From Thermococcus sp. SY098 (GTDB lineage Archaea > Methanobacteriota_B > Thermococci > Thermococcales > Thermococcaceae): 64,000 bases of DNA. The stretch lies in contig NZ_CP141821.1 of the NCBI RefSeq assembly GCF_035621495.1, forward strand, positions 124,001 through 188,000, written 5' to 3'. A program made the translations under genes and the position numbers. The first letter of the stretch is position 1. Each line of letters opens with the position of its first letter. This document shows, piece after piece, positions 36,559 to 45,013 of this stretch. The notes beneath the pieces were generated by a model, which was not told where the DNA came from, ran no database searches, and worked only from the letters and a program-made list of their open reading frames with translations.

Positions 36559-36575
36559 CTTGTTAACCAAAGGTT
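36559..36575 (+). promoter_or_regulatory. SurR-like sulfur-regulator binding site
   Basis: CTT-gtt-AAC-caaag-GTT matches the published SurR consensus GTTn3AACn5GTT at eight of nine fixed bases. It also contains the inverted repeat TTAACC-AAA-GGTTAA (36563-36577). It sits directly upstream of the hydB TATA region. SurR is the Thermococcales redox switch that activates hydrogenase genes without sulfur, so the location fits. Call rests on consensus match only. Confidence 0.5.
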
Positions 36576-36740
36576 AAAATGTATCTGTTTGCTTCAATCT
36601 CCTGTAACTTCTACAAAAATCGCTCTTTGCTGTAGTATATGGTGGAAAAATGAACAGGATAAGTGGCGAAGGACAAATGATGTTCATTGTTGTTCTTAGA
36701 TATTCCACCTTTGGTTGAGAAAGCTTCGTTTAAAAAACGC

Positions 36741-36747
36741 TTTTATA
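36741..36747 (+). promoter_or_regulatory. TATA box of the ferredoxin/GltA-like operon
   Basis: TTTTATA centred about 25 nt before ATG 36769. It supports a leaderless start and rejects the longer frame to 36715. Confidence 0.6.
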
Positions 36748-36768
36748 GCCTTAGTTGAAGAATGTAAA

Positions 36769-37224
36769 ATGACACGAAGTATTCATTTGGACATAAAAGC
36801 ACCTTATAGCCCAAATAAGTACTTAATTGAACAAAGTGATGCTGAAATGCTGAGAAGTGAACTGTGTATAGGATGTGCAGCATGTGTAAATGCATGCCCC
36901 TTTGATGCTATTGGGATAGTTGACAATAGCAAAAGAGTAATTCACTTCTCTCCAGAAAAATGCGGCAACTGTAGCTTTGAATGCAATGATGTGTGTCCAA
37001 CAAGGGCAATAGAGAGAAGACCAGATAAAATAACCCTGGAATTTGAATATGCCTTCTGCCTCGAATGTGGCAGAAGATTAATGCGAACTAAGAAAGAGGC
37101 AGAATATTATGCTCAACAGTTGCTTAAAATGGGCGAAAAGGTCGAATTTGCATTTATCTGTGATGAATGTAAGATGAAAAAGATTTCCTCTGTCTCTGAC
37201 AAATACTCAGGCTACCTGATTTAG
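36769..37224 (+). CDS. 4Fe-4S dicluster ferredoxin-type protein, 151 aa
   Basis: Two bacterial-ferredoxin motifs: CIGCAACVNACPFDA and CGNCSFECNDVCPTRAIE, followed by a zinc-finger-like tail with CLECGRRL and CDEC. It would carry electrons in the cytoplasm. The start at ATG 36769 (MTRSIHLDIKAPYSP) is set by the TATA box 25 nt upstream. It is first of three co-directional genes (ferredoxin, GltA-like flavoprotein, polyferredoxin), divergent from the hydrogenase operon. In Thermococcus kodakarensis a similar trio precedes a formate dehydrogenase gene; none follows here. Confidence 0.88.
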   Translation: MTRSIHLDIKAPYSPNKYLIEQSDAEMLRSELCIGCAACVNACPFDAIGIVDNSKRVIHFSPEKCGNCSFECNDVCPTRAIERRPDKITLEFEYAFCLECGRRLMRTKKEAEYYAQQLLKMGEKVEFAFICDECKMKKISSVSDKYSGYLI

Positions 37225-37237
37225 GGGGTGAAGTTAA

Positions 37238-38293
37238 ATGAAAGGTATGAGGTTCGCTTTCTTATGTAGGGAAAAACCTGAGCCCACGGGAAAAAAAGTG
37301 GCAATAATTGGTGCAGGGCCGGCTGGATTAAGTGCTGCTGGGTATTTAGTCTGCCACGGACACGAAGTTCACATATACGATAAGCTACCGGAACCTGGTG
37401 GATTGATGCTCTTTGGAATCCCAGAGTTTAGGATACCGATATACAGAGTCAGAAAGGGGTATGAGGAGCTCGAAAATGTATTTGAAGTAAAGTTTTTCCC
37501 CAGAACCAAAGTTGCCTTTGGAAACGAGGAGGAGGAAGGAGATGAATTTGTGGAGAATGTTGTAAACTTCAATGAGCTGGTTGAAAAATATGACGCTGTT
37601 CTTATAGCGACGGGAACCTGGGAGTCATGGATGCCAAACATTGAGGGTGTCGAGTTGGAGGGGGTCTATCCGGCTTTGGACTATCTCTTCAAAATCAAAT
37701 CAGCAAAGCTCGGGCACATGAGCTGGGATGAGGTTCCTCCAATTGAAGGAAAACGAGTTATGGTGGTTGGAGCAGGCCATACGGCTGTAGATGCCGCTAT
37801 GGAGAGCCTACTCCTCGGAGCAGAGAAAGTTTACATGAGCTACAGAAGGACCATAAGGGAAGCTCCTGCCGGTGCTTATGAGATAAACCTCCTTAAGCAG
37901 AGGGGAGTTAAGTGGCTCGAACTTACGGTTCCTGTGAGGATTGTTGGTGAGTACGGCAAAGTTGTCGCTGTTGAGTTGCAAAAATGTAAGCTTGGAGAGC
38001 CAGACGAAAGCGGAAGGAGAAGACCAATTCCGATTGAAGGCTCAAACTTCCAAATCGATGTGGATTACGTAGTATTTGCAGTTGGGCAGAGGCCAACACC
38101 ACCCTTTGCTGGAGATGTTGGAATTGCCGTTGACAAGAAGGGCAGAATTGTAGTTGACTCAAGACACATGACAAGCAGGGAGGGAGTGTTCGCTGCTGGT
38201 GACGTTGTTATCGGACCATCAAAGGTCGGTAGAGCGGTGTTAGATGGTCTGCTGGCTGCTGAAAGCATGCACATGTGGCTTCTTGGGAGGTGA
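37238..38293 (+). CDS. Glutamate synthase small subunit-like FAD/NAD(P) oxidoreductase
   Basis: Flavoprotein of the GltD/NfnB type: FAD motif KVAIIGAGPAGLSAAGYL, PGGLMLFGIPEFR, NAD(P) motif RVMVVGAGHTAVDAAMESLLLG and the final FAD motif GVFAAGDVVIGPSKVG. It lacks the usual ~120-residue N-terminal iron-sulfur domain, so it is shorter (351 aa) and presumably relies on the flanking ferredoxin-type proteins for electron delivery. Start ATG 37238 behind GGGGGTGAAG. Likely exchanges electrons between NAD(P)H and ferredoxin-like partners; exact reaction not deducible. Confidence 0.9.
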   Translation: MKGMRFAFLCREKPEPTGKKVAIIGAGPAGLSAAGYLVCHGHEVHIYDKLPEPGGLMLFGIPEFRIPIYRVRKGYEELENVFEVKFFPRTKVAFGNEEEEGDEFVENVVNFNELVEKYDAVLIATGTWESWMPNIEGVELEGVYPALDYLFKIKSAKLGHMSWDEVPPIEGKRVMVVGAGHTAVDAAMESLLLGAEKVYMSYRRTIREAPAGAYEINLLKQRGVKWLELTVPVRIVGEYGKVVAVELQKCKLGEPDESGRRRPIPIEGSNFQIDVDYVVFAVGQRPTPPFAGDVGIAVDKKGRIVVDSRHMTSREGVFAAGDVVIGPSKVGRAVLDGLLAAESMHMWLLGR

Positions 38294-38298
38294 TTAAA

Positions 38299-38805
38299 AT
38301 GGCAAGGAGGATTCTTCACGTTGATTACAGTCTCTGTATTGGATGTGAAACCTGTCAAAGTGTTTGTGATTTCCTCCACCATGGAAAACCGAATATAAGG
38401 ATTTACTACACTGAATCCGGTTTGCCAATCCCAATAAACTGTAGGCACTGTGAGAAAGCCCCATGTATGAACGTATGCCCATCAAATGCTATCTACAAGG
38501 ACACCGATGGTGCGGTAATCATTGACCCCAAGAAGTGTATTGGCTGTCTGATGTGTCTTGCCGTTTGTCCCTTCGGTGCTCCAAGCTATGAAGCAAGACT
38601 TAAGGTGGTCACAAAGTGTGACATGTGTGCTGACAGAAGAAGGGTTGGCTTGGAACCAGCATGCAGTGAAATGTGTCCAGCAGAAGCAATATTCTTTGGA
38701 AGACCAGAGGAAGTTGAAGACGAGATCAGAAGGAGAACTGCAGAAAAGATTGCAAGAGAGAGGATCTCCTCCACTGTTATGGAGAGCATTGGAAGAATTC
38801 TCTGA
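38299..38805 (+). CDS. Polyferredoxin subunit (HycB/FdhB type, four 4Fe-4S clusters)
   Basis: Sixteen cysteines in the typical arrangement: CIGCETCQSVC, CRHCEKAPCMNVCP, CIGCLMCLAVCP and CDMCADRR...CSEMCP. This is the electron-transfer subunit normally paired with molybdenum/tungsten oxidoreductases or hydrogenases. ATG 38299 follows GGGAGGTGATT; the frame extends back to 38275 over the previous gene. 168 aa. Its end overlaps the convergent cobD by 29 bp. The absence of a formate dehydrogenase catalytic gene next to it is notable. Confidence 0.92.
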   Translation: MARRILHVDYSLCIGCETCQSVCDFLHHGKPNIRIYYTESGLPIPINCRHCEKAPCMNVCPSNAIYKDTDGAVIIDPKKCIGCLMCLAVCPFGAPSYEARLKVVTKCDMCADRRRVGLEPACSEMCPAEAIFFGRPEEVEDEIRRRTAEKIARERISSTVMESIGRIL

Positions 38806-39754
38806 AAACATCTATCAGCTTTTCGTTTTCTTCTCTTTTTCTCACACTGAAACGAACATATTCTGGCAGGCCAAAAGAGGTGCAGTCCCTAACTGCTATT
38901 CCTTTCCTTCTGAAGAATTCAACTGCTCTCTTTGCATCTCCGACATTTTTTATGAAGAAGTTAGCATCGCTTTTGACATCGAGGGCTCTTTCAATGCGCT
39001 CTTTTTCTTTCCAGATTAGAGGCATAGTTTTTTTCAAATGCTTAAACTCATCTTTGATAACGAACTCCAGAAACGCATAGCCTAAAGAGCCAATGCTCCA
39101 GGGCATTCTGACGCTTTTAAATGCACTATCAAAGCCAATGACATAGCCAACCCTGATTCCAGGCAAACCGTAGCTCTTCGTGAATGTTCTCAGCTTTACA
39201 ACGTTCTCCCCTTTCGGGCTTCTGGCATCTTTAACGAAGTCTATGAATGCCTCGTCTAAAACCAGGAGTGAATCTGTATCTTCCACCGCTTGAATTAAAA
39301 GCTTGAGTCTTTTTGGCGGGTAAAATTTGCCATCTGGGTTGTTTGGATTGCAGAAGAAAACAATGCTACTCTTTGTAACAAATTCAGCCAGTGCTTCTGG
39401 GTTATTTGGGCCTTTGATAACCTCAGCGTTAAAAATTCTCGCAATTCTTTCATATTCCTCATAAGTGTGCTCCGAAATGATAACCCTGCGCTTCTCCCTC
39501 ATGGCAAGGATGCCGAGGAGATAGAGTGCTTCGGTGATTCCAGCCGTAACTGTTACTTTTTCGTCAATCAAATTCGAAAGTTCCTCTTCAAGCTTTTCCC
39601 AATAAATGTAGCGTTTGCTTAAGGCATTAGCACGTTCAAACATCTCATCTACCCATTCTGGAAGGTAGGGATTTAAAGAGGCGGAAAAATCTAACAGTCC
39701 CTCCTCTCTTGCACCGCCGTGATGAGTTTTAAATTCAACTGGTTTAAGCATCAT
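38777..39754 (-). CDS. cobD: CobD-like threonine-phosphate decarboxylase (PLP-dependent, cobalamin)
   Basis: Fold-type I PLP enzyme of the histidinol-phosphate aminotransferase/CobD group. N-terminus HHGGAREEGLLDFSASLNPYLPEW is typical of CobD; PLP lysine lies in TFTKSYGLPGIRVGY and the Asp in LLVLDEAFIDF, with FCNPNNPDGK. CobD makes aminopropanol phosphate for the nucleotide loop, fitting the adjacent cbiB. It starts at ATG 39754 overlapping the HepT stop by 4 bp, behind GGAGGAAAT. A histidine-biosynthesis role is the alternative but context favours cobalamin. Confidence 0.85.
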   Translation of the reverse strand: MMLKPVEFKTHHGGAREEGLLDFSASLNPYLPEWVDEMFERANALSKRYIYWEKLEEELSNLIDEKVTVTAGITEALYLLGILAMREKRRVIISEHTYEEYERIARIFNAEVIKGPNNPEALAEFVTKSSIVFFCNPNNPDGKFYPPKRLKLLIQAVEDTDSLLVLDEAFIDFVKDARSPKGENVVKLRTFTKSYGLPGIRVGYVIGFDSAFKSVRMPWSIGSLGYAFLEFVIKDEFKHLKKTMPLIWKEKERIERALDVKSDANFFIKNVGDAKRAVEFFRRKGIAVRDCTSFGLPEYVRFSVRKREENEKLIDVFREFFQCSP

Positions 39755-40092
39755 ATTTCCTCCAACAAGCTGATTACAGCGTTCTTTAGTTCGGGAAGCT
39801 GCTTTTTAATAATAACCCAGACTATGCTCAAATCAACGCCAAAATAATGGTGAATGACTACGTTTCTTAATCCAATCACGCGCTTCCATGGAATTTCAGG
39901 ATGTTGTATCCGTATATTCTCGGGAATGTGTCTGGCGGCTTCTCCAATTATTTCCAGATTTCTCAAAACAGCATCAACAGTTTTTCTGTCTTTTGTAAAG
40001 GTTTCGAAATCATATCCCTCTGTATACTCCTCAATCCGTTCAATACTTTCCAGCATGTCTTGAAGAAAAAGCCTGTAGTTCCTCTTAGACAT
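39751..40092 (-). CDS. hepT: HepT-like HEPN domain toxin (DUF86)
   Basis: Small helical HEPN protein. The nuclease motif R-x4-H is present in RNVVIHHYF. HepT proteins are ribonuclease toxins neutralised by AMPylation from the partner MntA. ATG 40092 (MSKRNYRLFLQDMLE) is preceded by GGAGGGAC; a TTG at 40098 is possible. It overlaps mntA by 8 bp and cobD by 4 bp, so all three are translated together from the cbiB-side promoter. Confidence 0.87.
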   Translation of the reverse strand: MSKRNYRLFLQDMLESIERIEEYTEGYDFETFTKDRKTVDAVLRNLEIIGEAARHIPENIRIQHPEIPWKRVIGLRNVVIHHYFGVDLSIVWVIIKKQLPELKNAVISLLEEI

Positions 40093-40381
40093 AAACAATG
40101 TCCCTCCTAATTTGTTCCCACAACCTTTTTCGGTTCAATGCGGCGTTTTTAGTAATCAAATCAACCCTAATTCCAAGGATTTCCTCAAGATACTCTTTTA
40201 GATCTACAATCTCCCAACCAATTGGTCTCTCAAACTCAACGAGAATATCAACATCACTAAGCTCATCAGCTTCTCCTCTTGCATATGAGCCAAAGATTGC
40301 AATCTTTTTTACACCAAATCTTTTATGCAGTTCATCTTTATGCCTGCGCAGAATTTCTTCAATCTCCTCAATGGACTTCAT
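40085..40381 (-). CDS. mntA: MntA-like minimal nucleotidyltransferase (antitoxin)
   Basis: Minimal nucleotidyltransferase with GSYARGEADELSDVDILVEF, the GSx10DxD metal-binding motif and its third acidic position in RVDLIT. In known pairs it adds AMP to the HepT toxin. The start is ATG 40381 or 40384, behind GGGGGTA; I take 40381 for spacing (98 aa). It follows cbiB by 15 bp on the same strand. Confidence 0.87.
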   Translation of the reverse strand: MKSIEEIEEILRRHKDELHKRFGVKKIAIFGSYARGEADELSDVDILVEFERPIGWEIVDLKEYLEEILGIRVDLITKNAALNRKRLWEQIRRDIVYV

Positions 40382-40396
40382 CATTACCCCCATTTG

Positions 40397-41275
40397 TTAT
40401 TGCACAAAAAATGATTTAACGATTTCGGAAACGAATACAAATGCTATCCATTCTCCGACAACAACCCAATAAATTCTCAAAGCTCTTCTAATATCCTCCA
40501 ATGCGGGTTCTTTCCCCTCAAATCTATAAACACCTTTTTTCTCAAGCCAAATTCCTAAAACGGCACTCATAGCTGATATTGGCTTATCAGAGTTTAGCTT
40601 GAACTTAGCTTTTTTCCAGTATTCTATGACCTTCCCTGGATTAAAAGGCAGGAAAAGCAAAACAGTAATGCGAGCTGGAATGAAGTTGAGCAAATCGTCT
40701 AAACGAGCGGCAAACTTGCCGAAATAAAGGTACCGTTCATTTCTGTATCCGATCATGGCATCAAGGGTGTTTACTGCTCTATAAATTAGGGCACCATTCA
40801 GTCCAAAGATGAGATAATAGAATAGAGGGGCAACTACGCTGTCCGTCATGTTTTCAGCTAAGCTTTCAATTGCTGCTGAATTTAAATGAGCCCTATCCAG
40901 CTTTGATACATCTCTGCTCACAATCCAGCTGACATACTTCCGCTGCTCCTCAATATCCTCACGTATTGTGTTTTTCACGTGCTGGGCGAGGCTTTTGATG
41001 GCGAATGAGCTCTTTAGGAGGTAAACGCTCAAAGCAAAACTTATCCATCTATGTAAAAACTCTGGAAGCCTCGAAAGCGCAAAAGCAACCACAATCACAA
41101 ATAGGGAAGCAAAAGTTCCTGCAACAAAATCTAAAGCTGGACTCCTTCTTTTGTAATCTCTATCAAAAAAACCTATCAGCCTGCCAAACCACACCGTAGG
41201 GTGAAGAAAAACGGGAGGCTCACCCAGAGTTAAATCCCAGATGATCGCGAGTATTAATATCCCGAGGTGCTCCAT
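40397..41275 (-). CDS. cbiB: Adenosylcobinamide-phosphate synthase, membrane protein
   Basis: Joins adenosylcobyric acid with aminopropanol (phosphate) in cobalamin synthesis. Family signature [14 protein letters not shown] near the N-terminus, [22 protein letters not shown] and [14 protein letters not shown] in the middle, [18 protein letters not shown] near the end. About five membrane segments, 292 aa. First gene of the set cbiB-mntA-hepT-cobD. Confidence 0.95.
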   Translation of the reverse strand: MEHLGILILAIIWDLTLGEPPVFLHPTVWFGRLIGFFDRDYKRRSPALDFVAGTFASLFVIVVAFALSRLPEFLHRWISFALSVYLLKSSFAIKSLAQHVKNTIREDIEEQRKYVSWIVSRDVSKLDRAHLNSAAIESLAENMTDSVVAPLFYYLIFGLNGALIYRAVNTLDAMIGYRNERYLYFGKFAARLDDLLNFIPARITVLLFLPFNPGKVIEYWKKAKFKLNSDKPISAMSAVLGIWLEKKGVYRFEGKEPALEDIRRALRIYWVVVGEWIAFVFVSEIVKSFFVQ

Positions 41276-41301
41276 GTTCCGTATCTGGATATTTTGTCCT
41301 T

Positions 41302-42720
41302 TTAACTTTTGGGATTGATCATCATATCTTCTTTTTTCATCAGCAGATCCTCAAGATCAAACACCAGAAAACCATTTTCCAAAAAATGTTCCTTATCTTC
41401 AATAGTTCTGGCGATAACCCCTAACCGGAGGCTTCCGGTAAGTGGCAAAAGTTTGGACTTTCTCTCAAGCTTCCTGAGGATTCTTGAGACATCGATTTTT
41501 CTTAGGTCGCTCCACTTAACTTCAAACAATGCGATATTTTCTCTGTCATACGCAACAACATCTATTTCCTCCCCCTTATGCCACCATCTGCCTATCCTCA
41601 AGGGCTTAAAGCCCAGATTTATCCGCTTAACGAATTCAAGGGCTATCCTCTCATAGGTTTTTCCAACAAGGGATGGGAAGTTCCTTTCCAAATCATCACG
41701 CACTAAATCAGGGTTCCCTTCCTCCAGGTATGTGTAGTTGTGATAAACAAATCGGAACCAGAAGTTGAAGAACTCATCAGCTACTCTGTAAGACACTTTC
41801 CTTGTCTTTCGTGGGTCTTCGGTGACGGGTACTTCCCTCCTCAAGTATTCGTAATGGTTCGTCAGCTCGCTGAGATACTTGCCAACGGTAAGAAGCTTAA
41901 GCCCGGTCTTGTCGCTTATTTCCTTTGGCGTAACATAGCCAAGGCTGACAGCTTCCAGTATCGAGAAGTATGAGCGGTAAAATCTGCCAAACTCAAGCTT
42001 AAGTGTATTTAGCCCCTCCTCACGGAGGGGGGCAAGCTCATCAAAAAAGAGGCTGTTGAGAGTTTCAGCCACGTTTCCTGTGTAGTACCTCTTCAAGTAG
42101 AGAAGGTATCGAGGCATGCCGCCGAGAGCGGAGTAAAGCTCAACAAAATGATCAAGGGACACGTTAGTAAAGGTGCTAACAAAACCATAAGCGGTCCAGA
42201 AGTCAAACGGTCTCAGCTTTATCCATTCATCGACCCTGCCAAAAAGCGGTTCCTTGTTATCCATAAAAATGCGCTTCATCATACCAACGTATGATCCCAC
42301 CGCAATGAACATAAGATTGGAATTCTCCTTCATGTCCCACAGCTTTTGAAGAGAAGAAAAGAAAGAGGGCTTAACTGAGCGGAAGTTCTGGAACTCATCA
42401 AATACAACGATAAGCCTTTGCTCCTTGGAAAAGCTAAGCAAAAATTCAAAGAGCTCTTCAAGGGATGAAAATCTTGGTGTAAAGTAGCTCGGAAGATATT
42501 TACCAAGAACTGTTTTTACCTCCTTCGAGTATTCCTCAATCAGCATTGCTTCGTCTTTCTCCCCAACAAAAAAGTAAAGACCGAGCTTATTCTTAAGGAA
42601 CTCCCTGACAAGCGCTGTTTTTCCCACTCTTCTCCTCCCATAGATGACGACAAAAGTTGAATCCGGATGAGCATAAATTTTTTCAAGCTTCTCAAGCTCA
42701 GCCTTCCTATTGTAGAACAT
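41302..42720 (-). CDS. Archaeal ATPase with DUF234 nuclease-like C-terminus, 472 aa
   Basis: P-loop ATPase: Walker [17 protein letters not shown], Walker [12 protein letters not shown], then [20 protein letters not shown] and a winged-helix segment. The C-terminal ~130 residues are DUF234, a PD-(D/E)xK-like nuclease relative ([20 protein letters not shown] carries the D...ExK residues). Start is ATG 42720 with GGTGAGTAAT; a GTG at 42732 is less likely. Repeats of TATTAC surround its start. These ATPases are numerous and mobile in archaea. It interrupts the cobalamin region. Confidence 0.87.
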   Translation of the reverse strand: MFYNRKAELEKLEKIYAHPDSTFVVIYGRRRVGKTALVREFLKNKLGLYFFVGEKDEAMLIEEYSKEVKTVLGKYLPSYFTPRFSSLEELFEFLLSFSKEQRLIVVFDEFQNFRSVKPSFFSSLQKLWDMKENSNLMFIAVGSYVGMMKRIFMDNKEPLFGRVDEWIKLRPFDFWTAYGFVSTFTNVSLDHFVELYSALGGMPRYLLYLKRYYTGNVAETLNSLFFDELAPLREEGLNTLKLEFGRFYRSYFSILEAVSLGYVTPKEISDKTGLKLLTVGKYLSELTNHYEYLRREVPVTEDPRKTRKVSYRVADEFFNFWFRFVYHNYTYLEEGNPDLVRDDLERNFPSLVGKTYERIALEFVKRINLGFKPLRIGRWWHKGEEIDVVAYDRENIALFEVKWSDLRKIDVSRILRKLERKSKLLPLTGSLRLGVIARTIEDKEHFLENGFLVFDLEDLLMKKEDMMINPKS

Positions 42721-42765
42721 ATTACTCACCAAGTATATTACTTATTTGGTAATATTTAAGCTTTT
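42721..42765. promoter_or_regulatory. Repeats of TATTAC/GTAATA around the DUF234 ATPase start
   Basis: ATATTACT occurs just at the start codon (about 42719-42726), TATATTACTT at about 42735-42744, and the inverted form GGTAATATTT at about 42750-42760. The spaced, partly inverted copies could bind a regulator, possibly the ATPase's own product. AT-rich context makes chance possible. Confidence 0.3.
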
Positions 42766-43485
42766 CCTTATAACCTCATACTCCTCAAGCATCTCACCAT
42801 TTGGCTCTCTTAAGCCTCTACGCACATACCAAGCCGGATGTCTCAAATAGACAGCATCAAAGCCAACTCTTTTCAACGCTTTTTCCGCCGTTCTCCCAAG
42901 GGCAAAAATGGCTTTAGGCTTAAGAATTTCAAGCTCTTTCTTGAGAAGAGATAGTTCCCGCTCATCAAATCCTTTGAGCTTATTCTCTGGAGGATTGCAT
43001 TTTACAACATTTGTGATATACACAAAATCAGGATTAATTCCGAGAGAAAAGAGAGCTTTCCTGAGCAGCATTCCGGAAGCATCTCTGTAAAAGCATATTC
43101 CAGTATATCCACAGCCTTTCCTTCCTGGAGCTTCTCCAACCAAAACAACCTTTGAACTAACCCAGCCATTGGCAAAAGGCAAGCCCTCAAACCTCTTAAC
43201 TTTAAGCTGGTATTTGTAGTATTCCTTGTGGCAGAACTTGGTGGGGTTTTTAAGCAGTTCATTGTACAGTCCTACAAGTTTGAGTGCTTTTTGCTTATCT
43301 TTCTCGTTTTTAACCAAAAAGCGCTCTTTTGGATTGTAGATAGTCTTAGCATAGATTCCGTAAGTTTTCTCATCTAACGACAGCAAATCCCTCCAGTCCC
43401 TCAAAAATAGCGGCATGGTTTTATAGTTCCTTGGATTTATGTAAATGTCGCCGATCTTTTTTAGACGTTTAAATTCCAGCAGCAT
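42742..43485 (-). CDS. Uracil-DNA glycosylase superfamily protein, 247 aa
   Basis: Contains the UDG fold motifs VVLVGEAPGRKGCGYTG (motif 1, GEAPG) and a final HPAWYVR (motif 2 His-Pro). The region NVVKCNPPENK is typical of family 4. Unlike classic family 4 enzymes there is no CxxC near the N-terminus; an N-terminal extension of ~90 residues replaces it, so the iron-sulfur cluster may be absent or differently held (Cys in KFCHKEYY, GCGYTGIC, VVKC). Likely removes deaminated bases. Divergent from the radical SAM gene with 30 bp between. Confidence 0.8.
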   Translation of the reverse strand: MLLEFKRLKKIGDIYINPRNYKTMPLFLRDWRDLLSLDEKTYGIYAKTIYNPKERFLVKNEKDKQKALKLVGLYNELLKNPTKFCHKEYYKYQLKVKRFEGLPFANGWVSSKVVLVGEAPGRKGCGYTGICFYRDASGMLLRKALFSLGINPDFVYITNVVKCNPPENKLKGFDERELSLLKKELEILKPKAIFALGRTAEKALKRVGFDAVYLRHPAWYVRRGLREPNGEMLEEYEVIRKSLNITK

Positions 43486-43488
43486 GAA

Positions 43489-43494
43489 TATAAA
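43489..43494 (+). promoter_or_regulatory. TATA box of the SPL-like radical SAM gene
   Basis: TATAAA centred about 25 nt before ATG 43516, giving a leaderless transcript. It lies almost against the divergent glycosylase start at 43485. Confidence 0.55.
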
Positions 43495-43515
43495 TCAAAA
43501 CTCGCATTTATATCA

Positions 43516-44688
43516 ATGATGGTCAAGCTGGACTACTTTACAATCGGCACGAGCAGCCACGTGAGCGGTCTATGCCACAGCATAATTAGGGGAGAGGTCT
43601 TCACAACCTGCTCACTCGGCTGTGTTTATTGTTACGCGAGATGGTATCGTAAGGATGGAAGTCCTAAGCCCATTTTTGATGTTTTTAGATTAATCAAAGC
43701 CTTAGGAAATCTCGTGGAAGAGAACATTCCAGTAACTCCGGTTAGATTCTCAGCTTTAAGCGATCCATTCCAGCCTCCAGCTAAGATAACACTCAAAGCG
43801 CTTAAGTTGGCATACAAGCTCAAAGTACCAGCAATTGTGAATACAAAGCTCTACCCATCAGAAAAGCACCTCAAAGTCCTTGAAGATTTGGCGTCTGAAG
43901 GTTTGTTGGTTCTTCAAGTTAGCATAAATGCAGAGAAAGATTCTAAGGAAGTTAGAATCCTTGAACCTTTGGCGAGTCCAATTGAGGAGAGATTAAAGCT
44001 GGTGAAAAAAGCAAGTGAAGTCGGAATTCCGAGTGTAGTGAGGATTCAGCCATTAATCCCTGGATTGAGTGATAGGGATGTAGAAAACCTTTTAGATGAA
44101 ATCGCTTGGGCTGGTGCTAAAATGGTCATAATCGAGTTTCTCAGAATTGAAAGAGAAAATTTTGAGTTCTATAAAAGGCTCTTTTCCACCTATAGTGAAG
44201 TTTACAGCGGAGAATGGGGGTCGTATCTGCCGAGGACGCCAAGCGAGGAAGCACCTCTCATTCAAGTTTCCCTCGAGTACAAACTTAAAACTGCAGAATT
44301 ATTTGCAAAGGAGTCCAAAAGGAGAGGTTTAGCATTTGCAACGTGCAAAGAAGGCATCTTCAATCTTCACGAGCCTAAAACTATTGACTGTTGCGGAATG
44401 AGCTTTTTGGAAGTTGAGTGGACAAGGAAGCCGACGCTGTGGGATTTATATCTGGAAGCTTATGAGAAAAGGAAAGCAAGACCTGAGGACTTATGGAAGA
44501 GATGCGAGAAAGAAGGACTTTTGTGCGGTGAGCGGTTGAAGTTGTATCCTTCTTGGCTTTCAAAAAGCTTTAAAGCTCATGAAAAGAGACTTAAAAGCAT
44601 TTTAAGAAAGCCCGAATTGGTCGAGAAGCTTGTTCCTGTCTTAAAATATAGAGAAGGGCATTATGTAATGAATGAATTGATTAATTAA
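43516..44688 (+). CDS. SPL-type radical SAM protein, 390 aa
   Basis: Radical SAM enzyme with the cluster motif TCSLGCVYCYARW near the N-terminus, a layout seen in spore photoproduct lyase-like (SplB) radical SAM proteins of archaea. Further cysteines in ATCKEG, DCCGMSF and CEKEGLLCGERL suggest a second cluster or substrate site. Start at ATG 43516 (or the next codon, 43519) by the TATA box. Substrate unknown; not obviously part of cobalamin synthesis. Monocistronic. Confidence 0.85.
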   Translation: MMVKLDYFTIGTSSHVSGLCHSIIRGEVFTTCSLGCVYCYARWYRKDGSPKPIFDVFRLIKALGNLVEENIPVTPVRFSALSDPFQPPAKITLKALKLAYKLKVPAIVNTKLYPSEKHLKVLEDLASEGLLVLQVSINAEKDSKEVRILEPLASPIEERLKLVKKASEVGIPSVVRIQPLIPGLSDRDVENLLDEIAWAGAKMVIIEFLRIERENFEFYKRLFSTYSEVYSGEWGSYLPRTPSEEAPLIQVSLEYKLKTAELFAKESKRRGLAFATCKEGIFNLHEPKTIDCCGMSFLEVEWTRKPTLWDLYLEAYEKRKARPEDLWKRCEKEGLLCGERLKLYPSWLSKSFKAHEKRLKSILRKPELVEKLVPVLKYREGHYVMNELIN

Positions 44689-44764
44689 ATAATTCTATAA
44701 TTCCACAATCAAAGACAGCAAAGGATAAAACATCCAAAGCTGCTGTAATTTTTAGGTGATCCTT

Positions 44765-45013
44765 ATGGAAACGAAAAAATGCCCCTTCTGTGGAGGAACC
44801 ATGATAAAAGGGAAGAGCAAATTTGAGGGACACGCTCAGTATTTCTGGAGGGCCCCATGGAAACATGGTTTAAAAGCGGCTTTTACCGGCACTGTTAAGG
44901 CATATCCATGGCTTTGCATTGATTGCGGAGCAATAATTCCCTATGTGGACAAGGCAGAGCTTCAAAAGATTCGTGAAGAGTATGAACAGGTTAAATTGGA
45001 GGGCTTAATTTGA
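44765..45013 (+). CDS. Zinc-ribbon protein, 82 aa (DUF6487-like)
   Basis: Two CxxC pairs, KKCPFCGGTM at the start and LCIDCGAI near residue 60, form a probable zinc ribbon with a positively charged, aromatic middle (YFWRAPWKHGLK). ATG 44765 follows GGTGATCC; a GTG at 44756 is the alternative. It overlaps the next gene by 4 bp and heads a coupled set: zinc ribbon, PP-loop ATPase, cobZ. Confidence 0.8.
   Translation: METKKCPFCGGTMIKGKSKFEGHAQYFWRAPWKHGLKAAFTGTVKAYPWLCIDCGAIIPYVDKAELQKIREEYEQVKLEGLI

Larger units (their letters stand above)
36458..36768. promoter_or_regulatory. Divergent promoter region between hydB and the ferredoxin gene
   Basis: No full-length gene. On the minus strand it holds the hydB leader ORF, a TATA-like CTTTTTTATTCC at about 36530-36540, and a SurR-like site just upstream. 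On the plus strand TTTTATA at 36741-36747 is centred 25 nt before the ATG at 36769, giving a leaderless ferredoxin transcript. The middle (36580-36735) shows no further structure I can name. Confidence 0.6.
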
